Below, piece after piece: positions 26,086 to 35,060 of a DNA stretch of 64,000 nt. Origin of the DNA: Planococcus koreensis (lineage in GTDB: Bacteria > Bacillota > Bacilli > Bacillales_A > Planococcaceae); the NCBI RefSeq assembly GCF_004761975.1, contig NZ_RQII01000026.1:1-64000 (forward strand), written 5' to 3'. Position 1 is the first letter of the stretch. Each line of letters opens with the position of its first letter. A program made the position numbers and the translations under genes. The notes below the pieces were generated by a model. That model saw only the letters and a program-made list of their open reading frames with translations, did no database searches and was not told where the DNA came from.

Positions 26086-26108
26086 GCATTTCTCCTTTTG
26101 CGAAATGC
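26086..26108. repeat. GCATTTCG hairpin repeat, copy 3
   Basis: GCATTTCTCC...GCGAAATGC, a degenerate copy of the hairpin at 3222 and 62689. No 21-bp array lies next to this copy. Confidence 0.55.
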
Positions 26109-26162
26109 AATAACACCTTAGAAGCCTAAAAATCAGCTGCCTGCTAGCTTTTAGGGAAGCAC

Positions 26163-27905
26163 TTAAAACAAAATATCCCTTTTGCTTTCAATCCTTCTGC
26201 CTCCCGCCCCTTCCAAATTGGCCAACGGATCGTGTAGCTGCAGGCCGCTGAAGTCGATGCCCGCCAATTTATCGAGGAGCGCCACCGGCACCTGGAAAGT
26301 CTGGAACTGTCCGTAGGCAAATTCCAAATCGCCGATCAAGTCGCGCTGCGTCAGCAAGTAAGCTGTTGCTGACAACGTGCCGTCTTCTTTGGCCATGACC
26401 GCCACTTTCCAGAATTCGGCCGGAATCCGGAATTCGCCGCGGTACAAAACATCGTCTTCCCGGAACACCGGTCCGGTGAAGACGTTCACTTTAAAACCAT
26501 TCGCCGCTGCGTTTTCCAGGATGTAATCTTCCAGGCTGAGCCAGGTCTTCTGATTGAGTGCTTTGTGCTGCGGCGCGCTATTGGTGAAGTGGAACGTATG
26601 GGCATTTGCCTGGACAGCATCTCTTCCCCAGTTCGGATCCTGCCTTCTTGTCAAATGGCCGCGGTCCAAGTCATTGCGTGCATACAGCTCCGGCCCGCTC
26701 TGGAATTCCCGGGCCAGCCGCGGATCGAAATACCATTTATCGTTCGAGCGTTGGACGCTGACCAATTGGCTGCCGTCAATGTTCACAGCCGAATAATAGG
26801 CAAGCCGCCGCGATCGGCTCATGACAATGGAAAAATGCGTATAGTCGAGCTTTGTCCCGCCGTCCAAGGTTTCCGCGACGTCTGCGCCATTTCTTACTGG
26901 CGGAAGCGGCACTTCCTTTCCAAGCCCAAGAAACGCAGCGTCGTATCCCGTAGCATCGCTGTACCAATCAGCAGCGAGTTCGCCGACTTCGATCGGCAAA
27001 AGCCCGTCGTCCGGAATTGGCGCTTGGGGCAATAGGACATCGAGCAGCCGGGATTCCGCTGCATCCAGATTCCCGCGCACGCCCTCCAGATGGCGCAAAA
27101 TCGAACTGATCCGGATGCCTTCATTGGCAATCCATTTGCTTGGGTCATTCGGATCCGGCACGCCTGCATGATGCAGCGCCGCAACGATCCACTGGTCATT
27201 GAAGACCGGCGAGCCTGATGAACCCGGCTCGGTATCGCTTACGTAATGGACAAAATCGTCCGACAGGAATTTCACTTCGTTTTCCCGGACCGTCACCGCT
27301 TTCGGCCCTCCTTGCGGATGCTGAATGATGGAGACGTATTCACCTTCCAAAATCTTGCCAGGCATCGGCAGCAGCGGCAAATGGCCGAAATCCGAAACCA
27401 GCGCTCCGCTCAGCGCCTTTTCCTGTATGGCAATGATCGAAAAATCCAGCGCTTCATCGGTGATGAACAGCCTCTCGGGTTCCAGGCGAAACGAGACGAT
27501 GGTGCGCGGCATGAAATTCACATCGTCTTCGTAATTGAATTCCGCAACGGCATTCAATGCGGTGTCATACGTATCAACAACGTGATTATTGGTCAAAATC
27601 AGCGACTGTGAAATCAAAAATCCGGTGCCGTAGCCTTTGATCTGCCCCTGGTGGTTGCGCAGCGAAATGCGGCACACCGCTTTCCCGGCATTTAAACCGC
27701 CTTCAAGATAAGCGATCGGGAACAAATCGCTGTTGTGGATGATGCGTTCTGTTGCGAGGCTGTCATGCGGATTGATGACGCTTATGCGTACGTTCATCGC
27801 TTCAGGTCCGGCTGCCGCTGTTGCTTCCATCGCCCTTTGCTGTTCGAGTTTCTGGTAGCGGGCCAGTGCTTGTTGTTCAATTTTCTCCATTCTTCCCTCT
27901 GTCAT
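26163..27905 (-). CDS. Trypsin-like serine protease fused to a DNA/RNA non-specific (NUC) endonuclease
   Basis: A 580-residue two-enzyme fusion. Residues about 75-275 form a trypsin-like domain with the triad His108 (TNNHVV), Asp164 (LDFSI) and Ser230 (PGSSGSPVF). Residues about 340-565 form a beta-beta-alpha-metal endonuclease with DRGH (414-417, general base His417), the metal-ligand Asn451 in ALNQKTW and Glu459 in SLED. Both active sites appear intact. A short helical N-terminus (1-30) replaces a signal peptide, so the product should stay in the cytoplasm, unlike most NUC nucleases. No separate inhibitor gene adjoins it. Protease-linked nucleases occur among cell-suicide and anti-phage effectors, so self-processing to release the nuclease is a reasonable hypothesis. 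The start follows AGGAGAGG. Confidence 0.88.
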   Translation of the reverse strand: MTEGRMEKIEQQALARYQKLEQQRAMEATAAAGPEAMNVRISVINPHDSLATERIIHNSDLFPIAYLEGGLNAGKAVCRISLRNHQGQIKGYGTGFLISQSLILTNNHVVDTYDTALNAVAEFNYEDDVNFMPRTIVSFRLEPERLFITDEALDFSIIAIQEKALSGALVSDFGHLPLLPMPGKILEGEYVSIIQHPQGGPKAVTVRENEVKFLSDDFVHYVSDTEPGSSGSPVFNDQWIVAALHHAGVPDPNDPSKWIANEGIRISSILRHLEGVRGNLDAAESRLLDVLLPQAPIPDDGLLPIEVGELAADWYSDATGYDAAFLGLGKEVPLPPVRNGADVAETLDGGTKLDYTHFSIVMSRSRRLAYYSAVNIDGSQLVSVQRSNDKWYFDPRLAREFQSGPELYARNDLDRGHLTRRQDPNWGRDAVQANAHTFHFTNSAPQHKALNQKTWLSLEDYILENAAANGFKVNVFTGPVFREDDVLYRGEFRIPAEFWKVAVMAKEDGTLSATAYLLTQRDLIGDLEFAYGQFQTFQVPVALLDKLAGIDFSGLQLHDPLANLEGAGGRRIESKRDILF

Positions 27906-27952
27906 GCTGTCCTCTCCTTTATGGCTGGATTTTCAACATTCGGCTGTGCAAT

Positions 27953-27988
27953 GGAAAAAGAGCAGCTGATGAAAAATCGGCTGCTCTC
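27953..27988 (-). terminator. Terminator of the M14 peptidase gene
   Basis: AGAGCAGC pairs with GCTGCTCT and is followed on the minus strand by TTTTTCC, 11 bp past the stop codon. Confidence 0.8.
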
Positions 27989-27998
27989 TAATGATCGT

Positions 27999-30368
27999 TT
28001 ATTTCGTGTAAAGCGCGTTTGATACGAGGCGGAACAAGTAATCCGTGTGGTCGCGGAATGCTGGCTCGAGCCCGATCAGCGTGACGTCTTTATCGCTTTC
28101 GCGGACAATGACCGGCTGGCCGGAAGCAGCTTCGTTCCCTTTCCAATGCCCTGCCATGAAGAAGTCGCTGTCATCGAATGATGCTTGGACTTCGCCTGCT
28201 TCAGCGCCTGTATACCAAGCTGGGCGGTAGACGAAACCGATGTCGTCCTGGCCGTAGCCCGCTGTGATGCCGGTGCCGTCGTAGTCAACGGAAACGATGC
28301 CGTTGCTGTTGTTGCCGCCGCTATTGACGCTCACTTGCGTCAAGCCGAGCGTTTTGGTTGCGCGCGATGCACCGGCTCCGGCTGCGATGTATTTGCCGCC
28401 GTCAGCGATGAATGCGTTGATGTTCGCTTTGAATTGCTCCAATTGCGCTGCGTTCTGGAATCCGAATTCTTTGTTTGCTGCGCTTAAGCTTGTGGAAATC
28501 AAGCCTTCCGTGCCGTTGTAGACGAACGCGTCAAAGCCTGCAAGGCCCGCTTCTGCCACTTCTGTCGGAGACAGTTCCGTGACATCGAAACCGAGGCGTT
28601 CAAGCGCCAAGTTCATGCCGGCATGCGATTGCACTTTGCCCATGCCGCCGTCTTCAAGGATCGCGACTTTAACCGAAGAAATCGCTTCGGCATCTGCTGG
28701 TACCGACCCGCTCTTCACGTGCAGGCCGGATGCTTTGACCGCTGCTGAGATGGCGTTTGCCGGCGCTTCCACAAAGAAATCGCCTGTTGTTTCGCTGCGT
28801 TTCACTGCAACGCCTTGGCTTAGAAGGCTGTTGGCCAATTCAACCGCTTTGACGGATGAATTCGGAATCGCGAAAGGCCCTTTTCCAGTTACCGAACCTT
28901 GCCCTTTTACTTCATTGACTTTCGTAGCTGGCGCGTTGAATTCTGTGTTGACGGCGAATGCGTCAAAGCCCCACAGTTCAGGCAGGCTCCAGGCAGAAAT
29001 GTCGTACATTGCCGGCGTGTCATCAGTGATGTCCTCGCCGTCCCAGAGGAACGTGTTCGCAAGGCCCGCTTTCGCTTGGTCCAGCTTCACGATATACGAT
29101 CCTTTTTTATACGTCTTGCCATCAGCAGTGAAATCTTTCGTTGCTTTCACCACTTCGATATCGTTCGTGATCAAATGGTTGACCGCTTTTTCCGTTACGG
29201 TCGGATCTTTTTCATCGACCGGCAGCACATACGCTTCCGGGAAAAAGCCGTCTGCATGGAACGGGTGGTCGAAATTGATGCCGCGTTTAAAAATCTCAAT
29301 TTGGTCGGTGATCATTTCATCTTTATTGTCCGTTGCGTATTGCAATGCGCCCATGACCGCGTCGTACATCCACTTCACGCCATCTTCATCGTTTGTCGGC
29401 GCTTCTAATGTGTGGCCGTATGCACCGTGGTACATGGCGTACATCGGCGTGAAAATCGGCGGGTAATCGTCCCAGCCAGCCGCGTCGTCGCGCTGCGGCA
29501 CATACGTGCCTGTCATGTTCTGGTAAATCGTGCCTTCGTATTCGCCTTTATTGCTCATAATCTCGGCTTCCATCGCTTCTGCTTGGCCGTACGCCCATTT
29601 ATTGTACAAATCGTACTCATAGTTCGGGTTATGCGGCGGTGTGCAAGGCTCGATCAAGCCTTGTTTGTTCGGTGCGTAGTTTTTCACGTAGCCATGGGTA
29701 TCAAGGAAAACCATCGGGTTCCATTCGGTAATCAAGTCAACGGTGTGCTGCGTTTCCGGCTGTGACTGCGTCACAAAATCACGGTTCAAATCGATGCCTT
29801 CGCCGTTAAAGCGCGTAGCGTCGATTCGTCCGTCCGGATTGGCGACGACGTTGAAGACGAGGATATTGCTAGCCAGGATTTCTTGCGTCTGCTCATCGTT
29901 TTGCGTCGCGAAGCGTTCGATCAATTGAAGCACCGCATCGCTTCCGACAAACTCGGTGCCGTGGATTGAACCGTTGATCATGATCGGCACTTTGAAGTCT
30001 GGATTCTTGGCAATCCAGTCTTGTGCTTTGCCCGGATTTTTGAACATCTGTTTACGCAATGCCTGGTTTTGGCCGAATTTGCCGCCTGATTCCGGATCAG
30101 CAATGGTCACGACATACAATGGATTGCCGTCAGCTGACTCGCCTTGCACTTCCACTTTGATGCGATTGGACGCTTTGTTGATGCGCTCCAATTCTGCACC
30201 AATCTTTGAGAATTTCGTGAAATCGTAATTCTCTGCGTTGAATTTGCTGCCGTCCTGCTCCTCTAAAGCATTGACGTATGTAGTTTTCGGAGATTCTGCG
30301 AGAACCGAAGACCAAGGTGCTGTGGCGAGCATACTCACTGCCAATAAACCGCTTACTGTTCTTTTCAT
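27999..30368 (-). CDS. Secreted M14 zinc carboxypeptidase
   Basis: A 789-residue exported peptidase: signal peptide ending near Ala-Glu at 24-25, and an M14 domain (about 50-370) with zinc ligands His136 and Glu139 (HGTE) and His225 (LDTHG), substrate Arg196 (DLNRDF) and catalytic Glu322 (TLEAPT). A long C-terminal part (about 430-789) includes a glutamine-amidotransferase-like segment (VFVYNGTEGL..., AGAGASRATK). It removes C-terminal residues from extracellular peptides. No cell-wall anchor is visible. The start follows TTGGAGGAAA. It is monocistronic with its own terminator. Confidence 0.88.
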   Translation of the reverse strand: MKRTVSGLLAVSMLATAPWSSVLAESPKTTYVNALEEQDGSKFNAENYDFTKFSKIGAELERINKASNRIKVEVQGESADGNPLYVVTIADPESGGKFGQNQALRKQMFKNPGKAQDWIAKNPDFKVPIMINGSIHGTEFVGSDAVLQLIERFATQNDEQTQEILASNILVFNVVANPDGRIDATRFNGEGIDLNRDFVTQSQPETQHTVDLITEWNPMVFLDTHGYVKNYAPNKQGLIEPCTPPHNPNYEYDLYNKWAYGQAEAMEAEIMSNKGEYEGTIYQNMTGTYVPQRDDAAGWDDYPPIFTPMYAMYHGAYGHTLEAPTNDEDGVKWMYDAVMGALQYATDNKDEMITDQIEIFKRGINFDHPFHADGFFPEAYVLPVDEKDPTVTEKAVNHLITNDIEVVKATKDFTADGKTYKKGSYIVKLDQAKAGLANTFLWDGEDITDDTPAMYDISAWSLPELWGFDAFAVNTEFNAPATKVNEVKGQGSVTGKGPFAIPNSSVKAVELANSLLSQGVAVKRSETTGDFFVEAPANAISAAVKASGLHVKSGSVPADAEAISSVKVAILEDGGMGKVQSHAGMNLALERLGFDVTELSPTEVAEAGLAGFDAFVYNGTEGLISTSLSAANKEFGFQNAAQLEQFKANINAFIADGGKYIAAGAGASRATKTLGLTQVSVNSGGNNSNGIVSVDYDGTGITAGYGQDDIGFVYRPAWYTGAEAGEVQASFDDSDFFMAGHWKGNEAASGQPVIVRESDKDVTLIGLEPAFRDHTDYLFRLVSNALYTK

Positions 30369-30622
30369 CTGATTTCCTCCAATTTTTATATAGTGTATAA
30401 ATATTAGCTAACATTAATAATAATTGAAGCTTTTGGTAAATACTATCAAACTATGCGACTAAAGTTTAGTTGTTTCCAAAGTGTAAAAGTCACGTTTTAT
30501 TTTATATATGAGCTTGTAAATCCCTTTTTCATGAATCGAATTCCTCTCTTCCAGGAAACCTTCTCTTCCAATTTGGCGTTCTTATTGCAAACGTTAAAAC
30601 CGGAAAGTGGAGGTGGACCACC

Positions 30623-31420
30623 ATGTTGAACATTTTGCGATTCGGCTATCTGCAGGCGTTATCCTGCATCTTTCCCGTCATCATTTTTGCTGCATTGGCC
30701 GTTTCGAAATTCATCGAAATCCCCTTTTTGCCGCGCTATGATTTCATTTTGCTTGCCTGCATCTTGGCACAGGCGTTCATGCTAGCGTCGAAACTTGAAA
30801 CATGGGATGAGTTCAAAGTCATCTGTGTATTCCACGTCATCGGGCTCGCGCTCGAATTGTTCAAAGTGCATATGGGCTCGTGGGCTTACCCCGAAGAAGC
30901 TTATAGCAAGTTTTTCGGCGTACCGCTGTATAGCGGCTTTATGTATGCGAGTGTCGCGAGCTATATCTGCCAATCGTGGCGTCGTCTCGATCTGCAGATT
31001 TACGCTTGGCCAAAGCCGTTTTACACAATCGCCATCAGTTTCTTGATTTACGCGAACTTTTTTACGCATCATTTTACGTATGACATCCGCTGGGGCTTAA
31101 AAGCATTGCTGCTCCTCGTCTTCTTCCGCACAGTCGTGGCGTTCAGGCTCCATGACACCATCTATAAAATGCCGCTGATCCTGTCCTTTTTGCTTATCGG
31201 TTTTTTCATCTGGATTGCCGAGAACATCACAACATTCCTCGGTGCCTGGCAATATCCGGACCAGCAAGCCGCTTGGTCGCTTGTCCATGTCGGCAAAATC
31301 AGTTCGTGGTTTTTGCTCGTCATCATTTCCATCATCATCGTGGCGCAGCTGAAGCGCGTGAAAAGTTCGGTGCGACAGCCCCATCGCGCAATTTTGCCGC
31401 TTCATAAGGAAAACTTATAG
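30623..31420 (+). CDS. DUF817 family membrane protein
   Basis: A 265-residue protein with eight or so hydrophobic segments and the DUF817 hallmarks LELFKVHMGSWAYPEEA, GVPLYSGFMYASVASY and WIAENITTFLGAWQYP. The function of the family is unknown; its conserved Trp, Tyr and Glu residues in membrane segments suggest a small-molecule or lipid role. The start at 30623 follows GGAGG. It precedes an acetyltransferase gene by about 70 bp. Confidence 0.85.
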   Translation: MLNILRFGYLQALSCIFPVIIFAALAVSKFIEIPFLPRYDFILLACILAQAFMLASKLETWDEFKVICVFHVIGLALELFKVHMGSWAYPEEAYSKFFGVPLYSGFMYASVASYICQSWRRLDLQIYAWPKPFYTIAISFLIYANFFTHHFTYDIRWGLKALLLLVFFRTVVAFRLHDTIYKMPLILSFLLIGFFIWIAENITTFLGAWQYPDQQAAWSLVHVGKISSWFLLVIISIIIVAQLKRVKSSVRQPHRAILPLHKENL

Positions 31421-31493
31421 AAACCGATCTTTTATTTCGAATTAACTTATGCGTCAGAGTCGCGTAAGATGGAAAGAAATTGGAGGTGTGGAG

Positions 31494-31967
31494 ATGGCTT
31501 TAACTTTCAGAGGAGCAGTGGAACAGGACGTCGAGCGGATTGTGGAGATGCTCGCGGATGATTTATTGGGGAAAGAGCGCGAACGTTACGCGCAGCCGCT
31601 TCCGGCAAGTTATTTGGAGGCGTTTCAGGCAATCGATGCCGACCCGAACAATGAATTGATCGTGGCTGTCGACGGAACTGGCCGCATTATCGGCGTTCAG
31701 CAAGTAACGTTCACACCCCATTTGACGCATCAAGGCTCTTGGCGCGCGACGATTGAAGGCGTGCGGACCGATTCAACGGTGCGCGGGCAAGGCATCGGCG
31801 GACAGCTGATCCGCTACGCCATCGGGCGCGCCAAAGAGCGCGGCTGCCGATTGATTCAGCTGACGACCGACAAACAGCGGCCGGACGCATTGCGGTTTTA
31901 TGAGGGGCTTGGTTTTACCGCGACCCATGAAGGCATGAAGATGAAGTTGGAAGCAACGGAATTATAA
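31494..31967 (+). CDS. GNAT family N-acetyltransferase
   Basis: A 157-residue acetyltransferase with the acetyl-CoA motif V(R)GQGIGGQL (about 98-107) and the C-terminal motif RFYEGLGFTATHEG. The substrate is unknown. The start at 31494 is chosen for its GGAGG; a longer frame begins at 31449 without one. It may be cotranscribed with the DUF817 gene. Confidence 0.85.
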   Translation: MALTFRGAVEQDVERIVEMLADDLLGKERERYAQPLPASYLEAFQAIDADPNNELIVAVDGTGRIIGVQQVTFTPHLTHQGSWRATIEGVRTDSTVRGQGIGGQLIRYAIGRAKERGCRLIQLTTDKQRPDALRFYEGLGFTATHEGMKMKLEATEL

Positions 31968-32030
31968 GTTCGAGAGCTTGCGGGGATAACAGCTGCAGAA
32001 AACTCACCCCTATTAAGGAGGAGATCAGGT

Positions 32031-32402
32031 ATGGAAAAGAATGAAAGAGAGTTCTTCGTTGCCATGCCAGCAGTTATCCCGATTTACGAACGATTAACAG
32101 ACAGCATATCGGCCGTTGTTCCGCAGGTGCGGTTAGAAGTCCGGAAAAGCCAGATCTCTTTTATCGGCAAGCGGGTATTTGCCGCAGCCTGGCTGCCGCC
32201 CCGGAAAATCAAAGGGCGTCCAGAGCATTACCTGATTGTGACGCTGTGGCTCGGCCATCCGCTCCAAAGCCCTCGGATAGCCGAAGCTGCACCCATCAAT
32301 CCGGGCCGATGGGCGAACCATGTTATCCTTGCTAACGAATCGGAAGTGGACGACGAGTTATTGGGATGGATTGCTGAAGCGTTAAAATTCTCACAGCATT
32401 AG
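32031..32402 (+). CDS. DUF5655 domain protein
   Basis: A 123-residue soluble protein. The sequence VRKSQISFIGKRVFAAAWLPPRK, then LIVTLWLGHPLQSPRI, and RWANHVILANESEVDDELLGWIAEA fits DUF5655, a family of unknown function that often occurs as a stand-alone small protein. The start follows GGAGG, and a terminator follows the stop directly. Confidence 0.75.
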   Translation: MEKNEREFFVAMPAVIPIYERLTDSISAVVPQVRLEVRKSQISFIGKRVFAAAWLPPRKIKGRPEHYLIVTLWLGHPLQSPRIAEAAPINPGRWANHVILANESEVDDELLGWIAEALKFSQH

Positions 32403-32433
32403 AAAAAGGAGGCCGCAAGCGGTCTCCTTTTTT
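32403..32433. terminator. Terminator between the DUF5655 gene and the converging epimerase gene
   Basis: AAAAAGGAGGCCGC pairs with GCGGTCTCCTTTTT around a 2-3 nt loop. A-rich and T-rich arms allow use from both sides. Confidence 0.85.
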
Positions 32434-32453
32434 CATTGCTTATTTATATTGTG

Positions 32454-33344
32454 CTAGCTCTTTACAATCTCCGCCAACGCTTGATCGAGGGTTTCATATT
32501 GGAATTTAAAGCCCGCCTGCTCCAGACGCTCCGGCACGACCCAGCGGCTCTTAAGGATCAATTCCGTCTCCGTGCCAAGCGCAGCGGCCCCCATTTGAAG
32601 CATCCATTTTGCTGCCGGGAGCCCGGCTTTGCGGTTCATCGCCCGGCGCATCGATGCCATCATATCGCTATTGGACACCGGCACTGGCGCAGAAGCATTG
32701 AAAATGCCGCTCAAGTTTTCGTGGTCGCGCATGAACAGCACGATGCGGTACAGGTCTTCGATGTGAATCCAGCTGAACATCTGCTTGCCCGAACCTTGTT
32801 TGCCGCCGAGGCCGAAGCGCACCATGTTTTGATACGGCTCTATGGCACCGCCTCCACTGCCAAGGACGATTGCCATGCGCAGCGCAACACGGCGCGTGCC
32901 CTCTAATTTAAAATTGAAAAAAGCTTGCTCCCATGCTTTGCCGACGTCCACCGAGAATCCTTCGCCCAGTTCGCCGCCCGCTTCCGTCATCGGCCGGTCT
33001 TCGGCGTGGCGGTAAATGGTCGCTGTGCTGGCGTTGATCCACAGCGGCGGTGGATTTTCACATGCCAGCATCGCTGTACTCAGAATTTTCGTTGTTTCCG
33101 TGCGCGATTTCAAGATTTCATCTTTATTCTTATCAGTGTACCGGCAATTGACCGATTTCCCTGCCAAATTGATCAGCATATCCGCGCCATCCAGTGCAGC
33201 GACGATACCGTGGTGGTCTTTCCACATAATGTGATTGTTAAGCCTTGAAATGATATGCACTTCATAGCCGGATTTCGCTAGCCTGTCGTTAAAATATTGC
33301 CCGATAAATCCGGTTCCGCCTGCGATAACCACTTTCCTCTTCAT
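32454..33344 (-). CDS. TIGR01777 family NAD(P)-binding epimerase-like protein (YfhF-like)
   Basis: A 296-residue extended short-chain dehydrogenase-type protein with the nucleotide-binding motif GGTGFIGQ at residues 9-16, LINLAGKSV, the active-site-like region WINASTATIYRHAE, and a C-terminal DUF1731-type tail (LILKSRWVVPERLEQAGFKF). The reaction is not known for the family. It is a single gene between uppP and a shared terminator; the start follows GGGGAGAG. Confidence 0.88.
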   Translation of the reverse strand: MKRKVVIAGGTGFIGQYFNDRLAKSGYEVHIISRLNNHIMWKDHHGIVAALDGADMLINLAGKSVNCRYTDKNKDEILKSRTETTKILSTAMLACENPPPLWINASTATIYRHAEDRPMTEAGGELGEGFSVDVGKAWEQAFFNFKLEGTRRVALRMAIVLGSGGGAIEPYQNMVRFGLGGKQGSGKQMFSWIHIEDLYRIVLFMRDHENLSGIFNASAPVPVSNSDMMASMRRAMNRKAGLPAAKWMLQMGAAALGTETELILKSRWVVPERLEQAGFKFQYETLDQALAEIVKS

Positions 33345-33410
33345 GAGCTCTCCCCGTTTCTGTTGTCTGTTAGTTATACTAACGTTTGACGCACGTCAAA
33401 AGATTCATAA

Positions 33411-33450
33411 AAAATAGGCATCCAGGAAATTTCTGGATACCCCTTTTTTT
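33411..33450 (-). terminator. Terminator of uppP
   Basis: ATCCAG pairs with CTGGAT within a longer imperfect stem, with CCTATTTTTTATG following on the minus strand. The plus-strand side also ends in seven T. Confidence 0.7.
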
Positions 33451-34276
33451 ATAGGAAGACGATAACCGATAAAATTGCTGCTAAAATCAGACGATAAATG
33501 GCGAACGGCGTCAGTTTCACTTTCGCAATCAACTTCAGGAAGAAGCGGATTGAGATCAAAGCGAAGATGAAAGCACTGATAAAACCGACTGCGTAAAACG
33601 ACAGATAATCCATCGACAGCGTATCCAGGTTTTTCAGTACCGATACAAGGCTTGCACCGATCATGATCGGCACGGCCATGATGAACGTGAAGTCAGCAGC
33701 GGTGCGGTGGCTCAAGCCGAACAGCACGCCGCCCGAAATCGTCGCGCCTGAACGCGAAAATCCTGGCCAGAGCGACAAACATTGCACGAGGCCGACTTTG
33801 AAGGCCTGTATGTATGTGATTTCATCAAGCGAGTTGACTTTCGGCACGCGCGGCCCGAATTTATCAGCAGCGATCATCAAAATCGCTCCCGCAACCAATG
33901 CGTAGATGACTGTCTCCACTCCGAACAAATGGTCATCGATCAAGTCCTTGAAAGCAAAGCCCAATACGACAGCCGGCAGCATGCCGACAATGACGTGAAG
34001 CAAGTTGAAGTTCTTGTTCGTTTCCTGGCCTTCGATTTTGTATAAACCGATCAGGCTGAACAAGCGTTTCCAAAATACGACAACGACTGCAAGAATCGAG
34101 CCCAGCTGGATAACAATCTTGAACGTATTTGCCGGATATTTTCCAAGAAACTCCTGCGACTTCAGCCACATATCATCGACGATGATCAAGTGTCCAGTTG
34201 ATGACACGGGCGCAAACTCGGTCATCCCTTCTACAAAGCCCAATATCAAGGCTTTCAATAAATCCATCCATTCCAT
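33449..34276 (-). CDS. uppP: Undecaprenyl-diphosphatase UppP (BacA)
   Basis: A 275-residue polytopic membrane enzyme that recycles undecaprenyl diphosphate to the monophosphate carrier for wall synthesis and gives background bacitracin resistance. Both active-site regions are present: EGMTEFAPVSSTGHLI (about 15-30, with the conserved Glu and Ser) and PGFSRSGATISGG (about 170-182, with the catalytic Arg). The start at 34276 has AGGA 7 nt upstream. It works with the PBP and amino-sugar genes in the same broad process, though it is not linked to them. Confidence 0.93.
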   Translation of the reverse strand: MEWMDLLKALILGFVEGMTEFAPVSSTGHLIIVDDMWLKSQEFLGKYPANTFKIVIQLGSILAVVVVFWKRLFSLIGLYKIEGQETNKNFNLLHVIVGMLPAVVLGFAFKDLIDDHLFGVETVIYALVAGAILMIAADKFGPRVPKVNSLDEITYIQAFKVGLVQCLSLWPGFSRSGATISGGVLFGLSHRTAADFTFIMAVPIMIGASLVSVLKNLDTLSMDYLSFYAVGFISAFIFALISIRFFLKLIAKVKLTPFAIYRLILAAILSVIVFL

Positions 34277-34497
34277 TATTTCATCCTACTTTCTGCAAAG
34301 AGAGCACGGCTTGAGAATACCGTTTCGCCAAAACAGCCTTTTACTGCCAGATGCATCTAAACGCTTATGTATGTAATTTCCCTCAGGCTCTCTCCTAATG
34401 AATTCCGTTTTTATTATAACAGAACATGGCGCTTTGCCGGAATCTCTGGAAAATTTTAATATTACGGGCTCTTGTTTTTAGAGAGGCAGGCAGCAAT

Positions 34498-34536
34498 ACG
34501 GCTAAAGGCAGCGGCGCCGCCTTTAGCCGTATTTTT
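34498..34536. repeat. Stem-loop overlapping the end of the DUF4385 gene
   Basis: ACGGCTAAAGGC pairs perfectly with GCCTTTAGCCGT, and the stop codon of the leftward gene lies inside the right arm. The T-run (ATTTTTTC) is on the plus strand, where it is coding complement, so its use as a leftward terminator is doubtful. Confidence 0.6.
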
Positions 34537-34969
34537 TCTGGTGTTCTTTTTTGCGTTTGAGGTAATCTTCGTCTTCGCGAAGCTCATCCCATTTCTTTTT
34601 AAAAATGGCAGCTGACTCTGCTTTTTTCGGATCGATTTGCCGTTCTTTTATGGTGCCGTCTTCATTGTATTTGCGCCCGCCTTTGTAATTCGTGTAGCGG
34701 CGAGCCCGGGTATAGCCCATCTGGATGAACTTGCGCGCCATGTCCATGCCGACAAAATCATCCTGTTTGCGGTATTCTTCGAACATCTCGTAAATTTTAT
34801 CGCAGGATTCCTGCGCAATTTCCGGCGTCTTGAAGCGCCAATGCGGCAAAATCTCCCCTTTATAAGGTTCCACAAGCAGGACCCCTTGCTCCCCTTTGCC
34901 GACCCGGTACAGTTCCGGATGTTTCCGCAAATCCAAGTTCTTGTAGTCGAGGTCATAATCAAAAGCCAT
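34523..34969 (-). CDS. DUF4385 family protein
   Basis: A 148-residue basic soluble protein. The blocks FDYDLDYKNLDLRKHPELYRVGKGEQGVL, LPHWRFKTPEIAQESC and DFVGMDMARKFIQMGYTRARRYTNYKGG identify DUF4385, a conserved family with no known function. The start is the ATG at 34969, 9 nt after AAAAGGAG; a GTG two codons upstream is possible. Confidence 0.85.
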   Translation of the reverse strand: MAFDYDLDYKNLDLRKHPELYRVGKGEQGVLLVEPYKGEILPHWRFKTPEIAQESCDKIYEMFEEYRKQDDFVGMDMARKFIQMGYTRARRYTNYKGGRKYNEDGTIKERQIDPKKAESAAIFKKKWDELREDEDYLKRKKEHQKKYG

Positions 34970-35060
34970 GTCCACACACTCCTTTTTTATTTCCTTACCC
35001 GCTAAAGGGCCAATTGATGCACATGGTTCCGCTGAGGCTTTATTTTCGGGGCAAAACAGT

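Noticed and set aside
26163-27905. Secreted nuclease
   Set aside because: The N-terminus is a charged helix (EKIEQQALARYQKLEQQR) without a hydrophobic core or cleavage site, so export by the usual route is unlikely.
34498-34536. Terminator of the DUF4385 gene
   Set aside because: The stem is perfect, but the T-run is on the wrong strand for this gene and the left flank on the minus strand is not T-rich, so it is listed only as a stem-loop.
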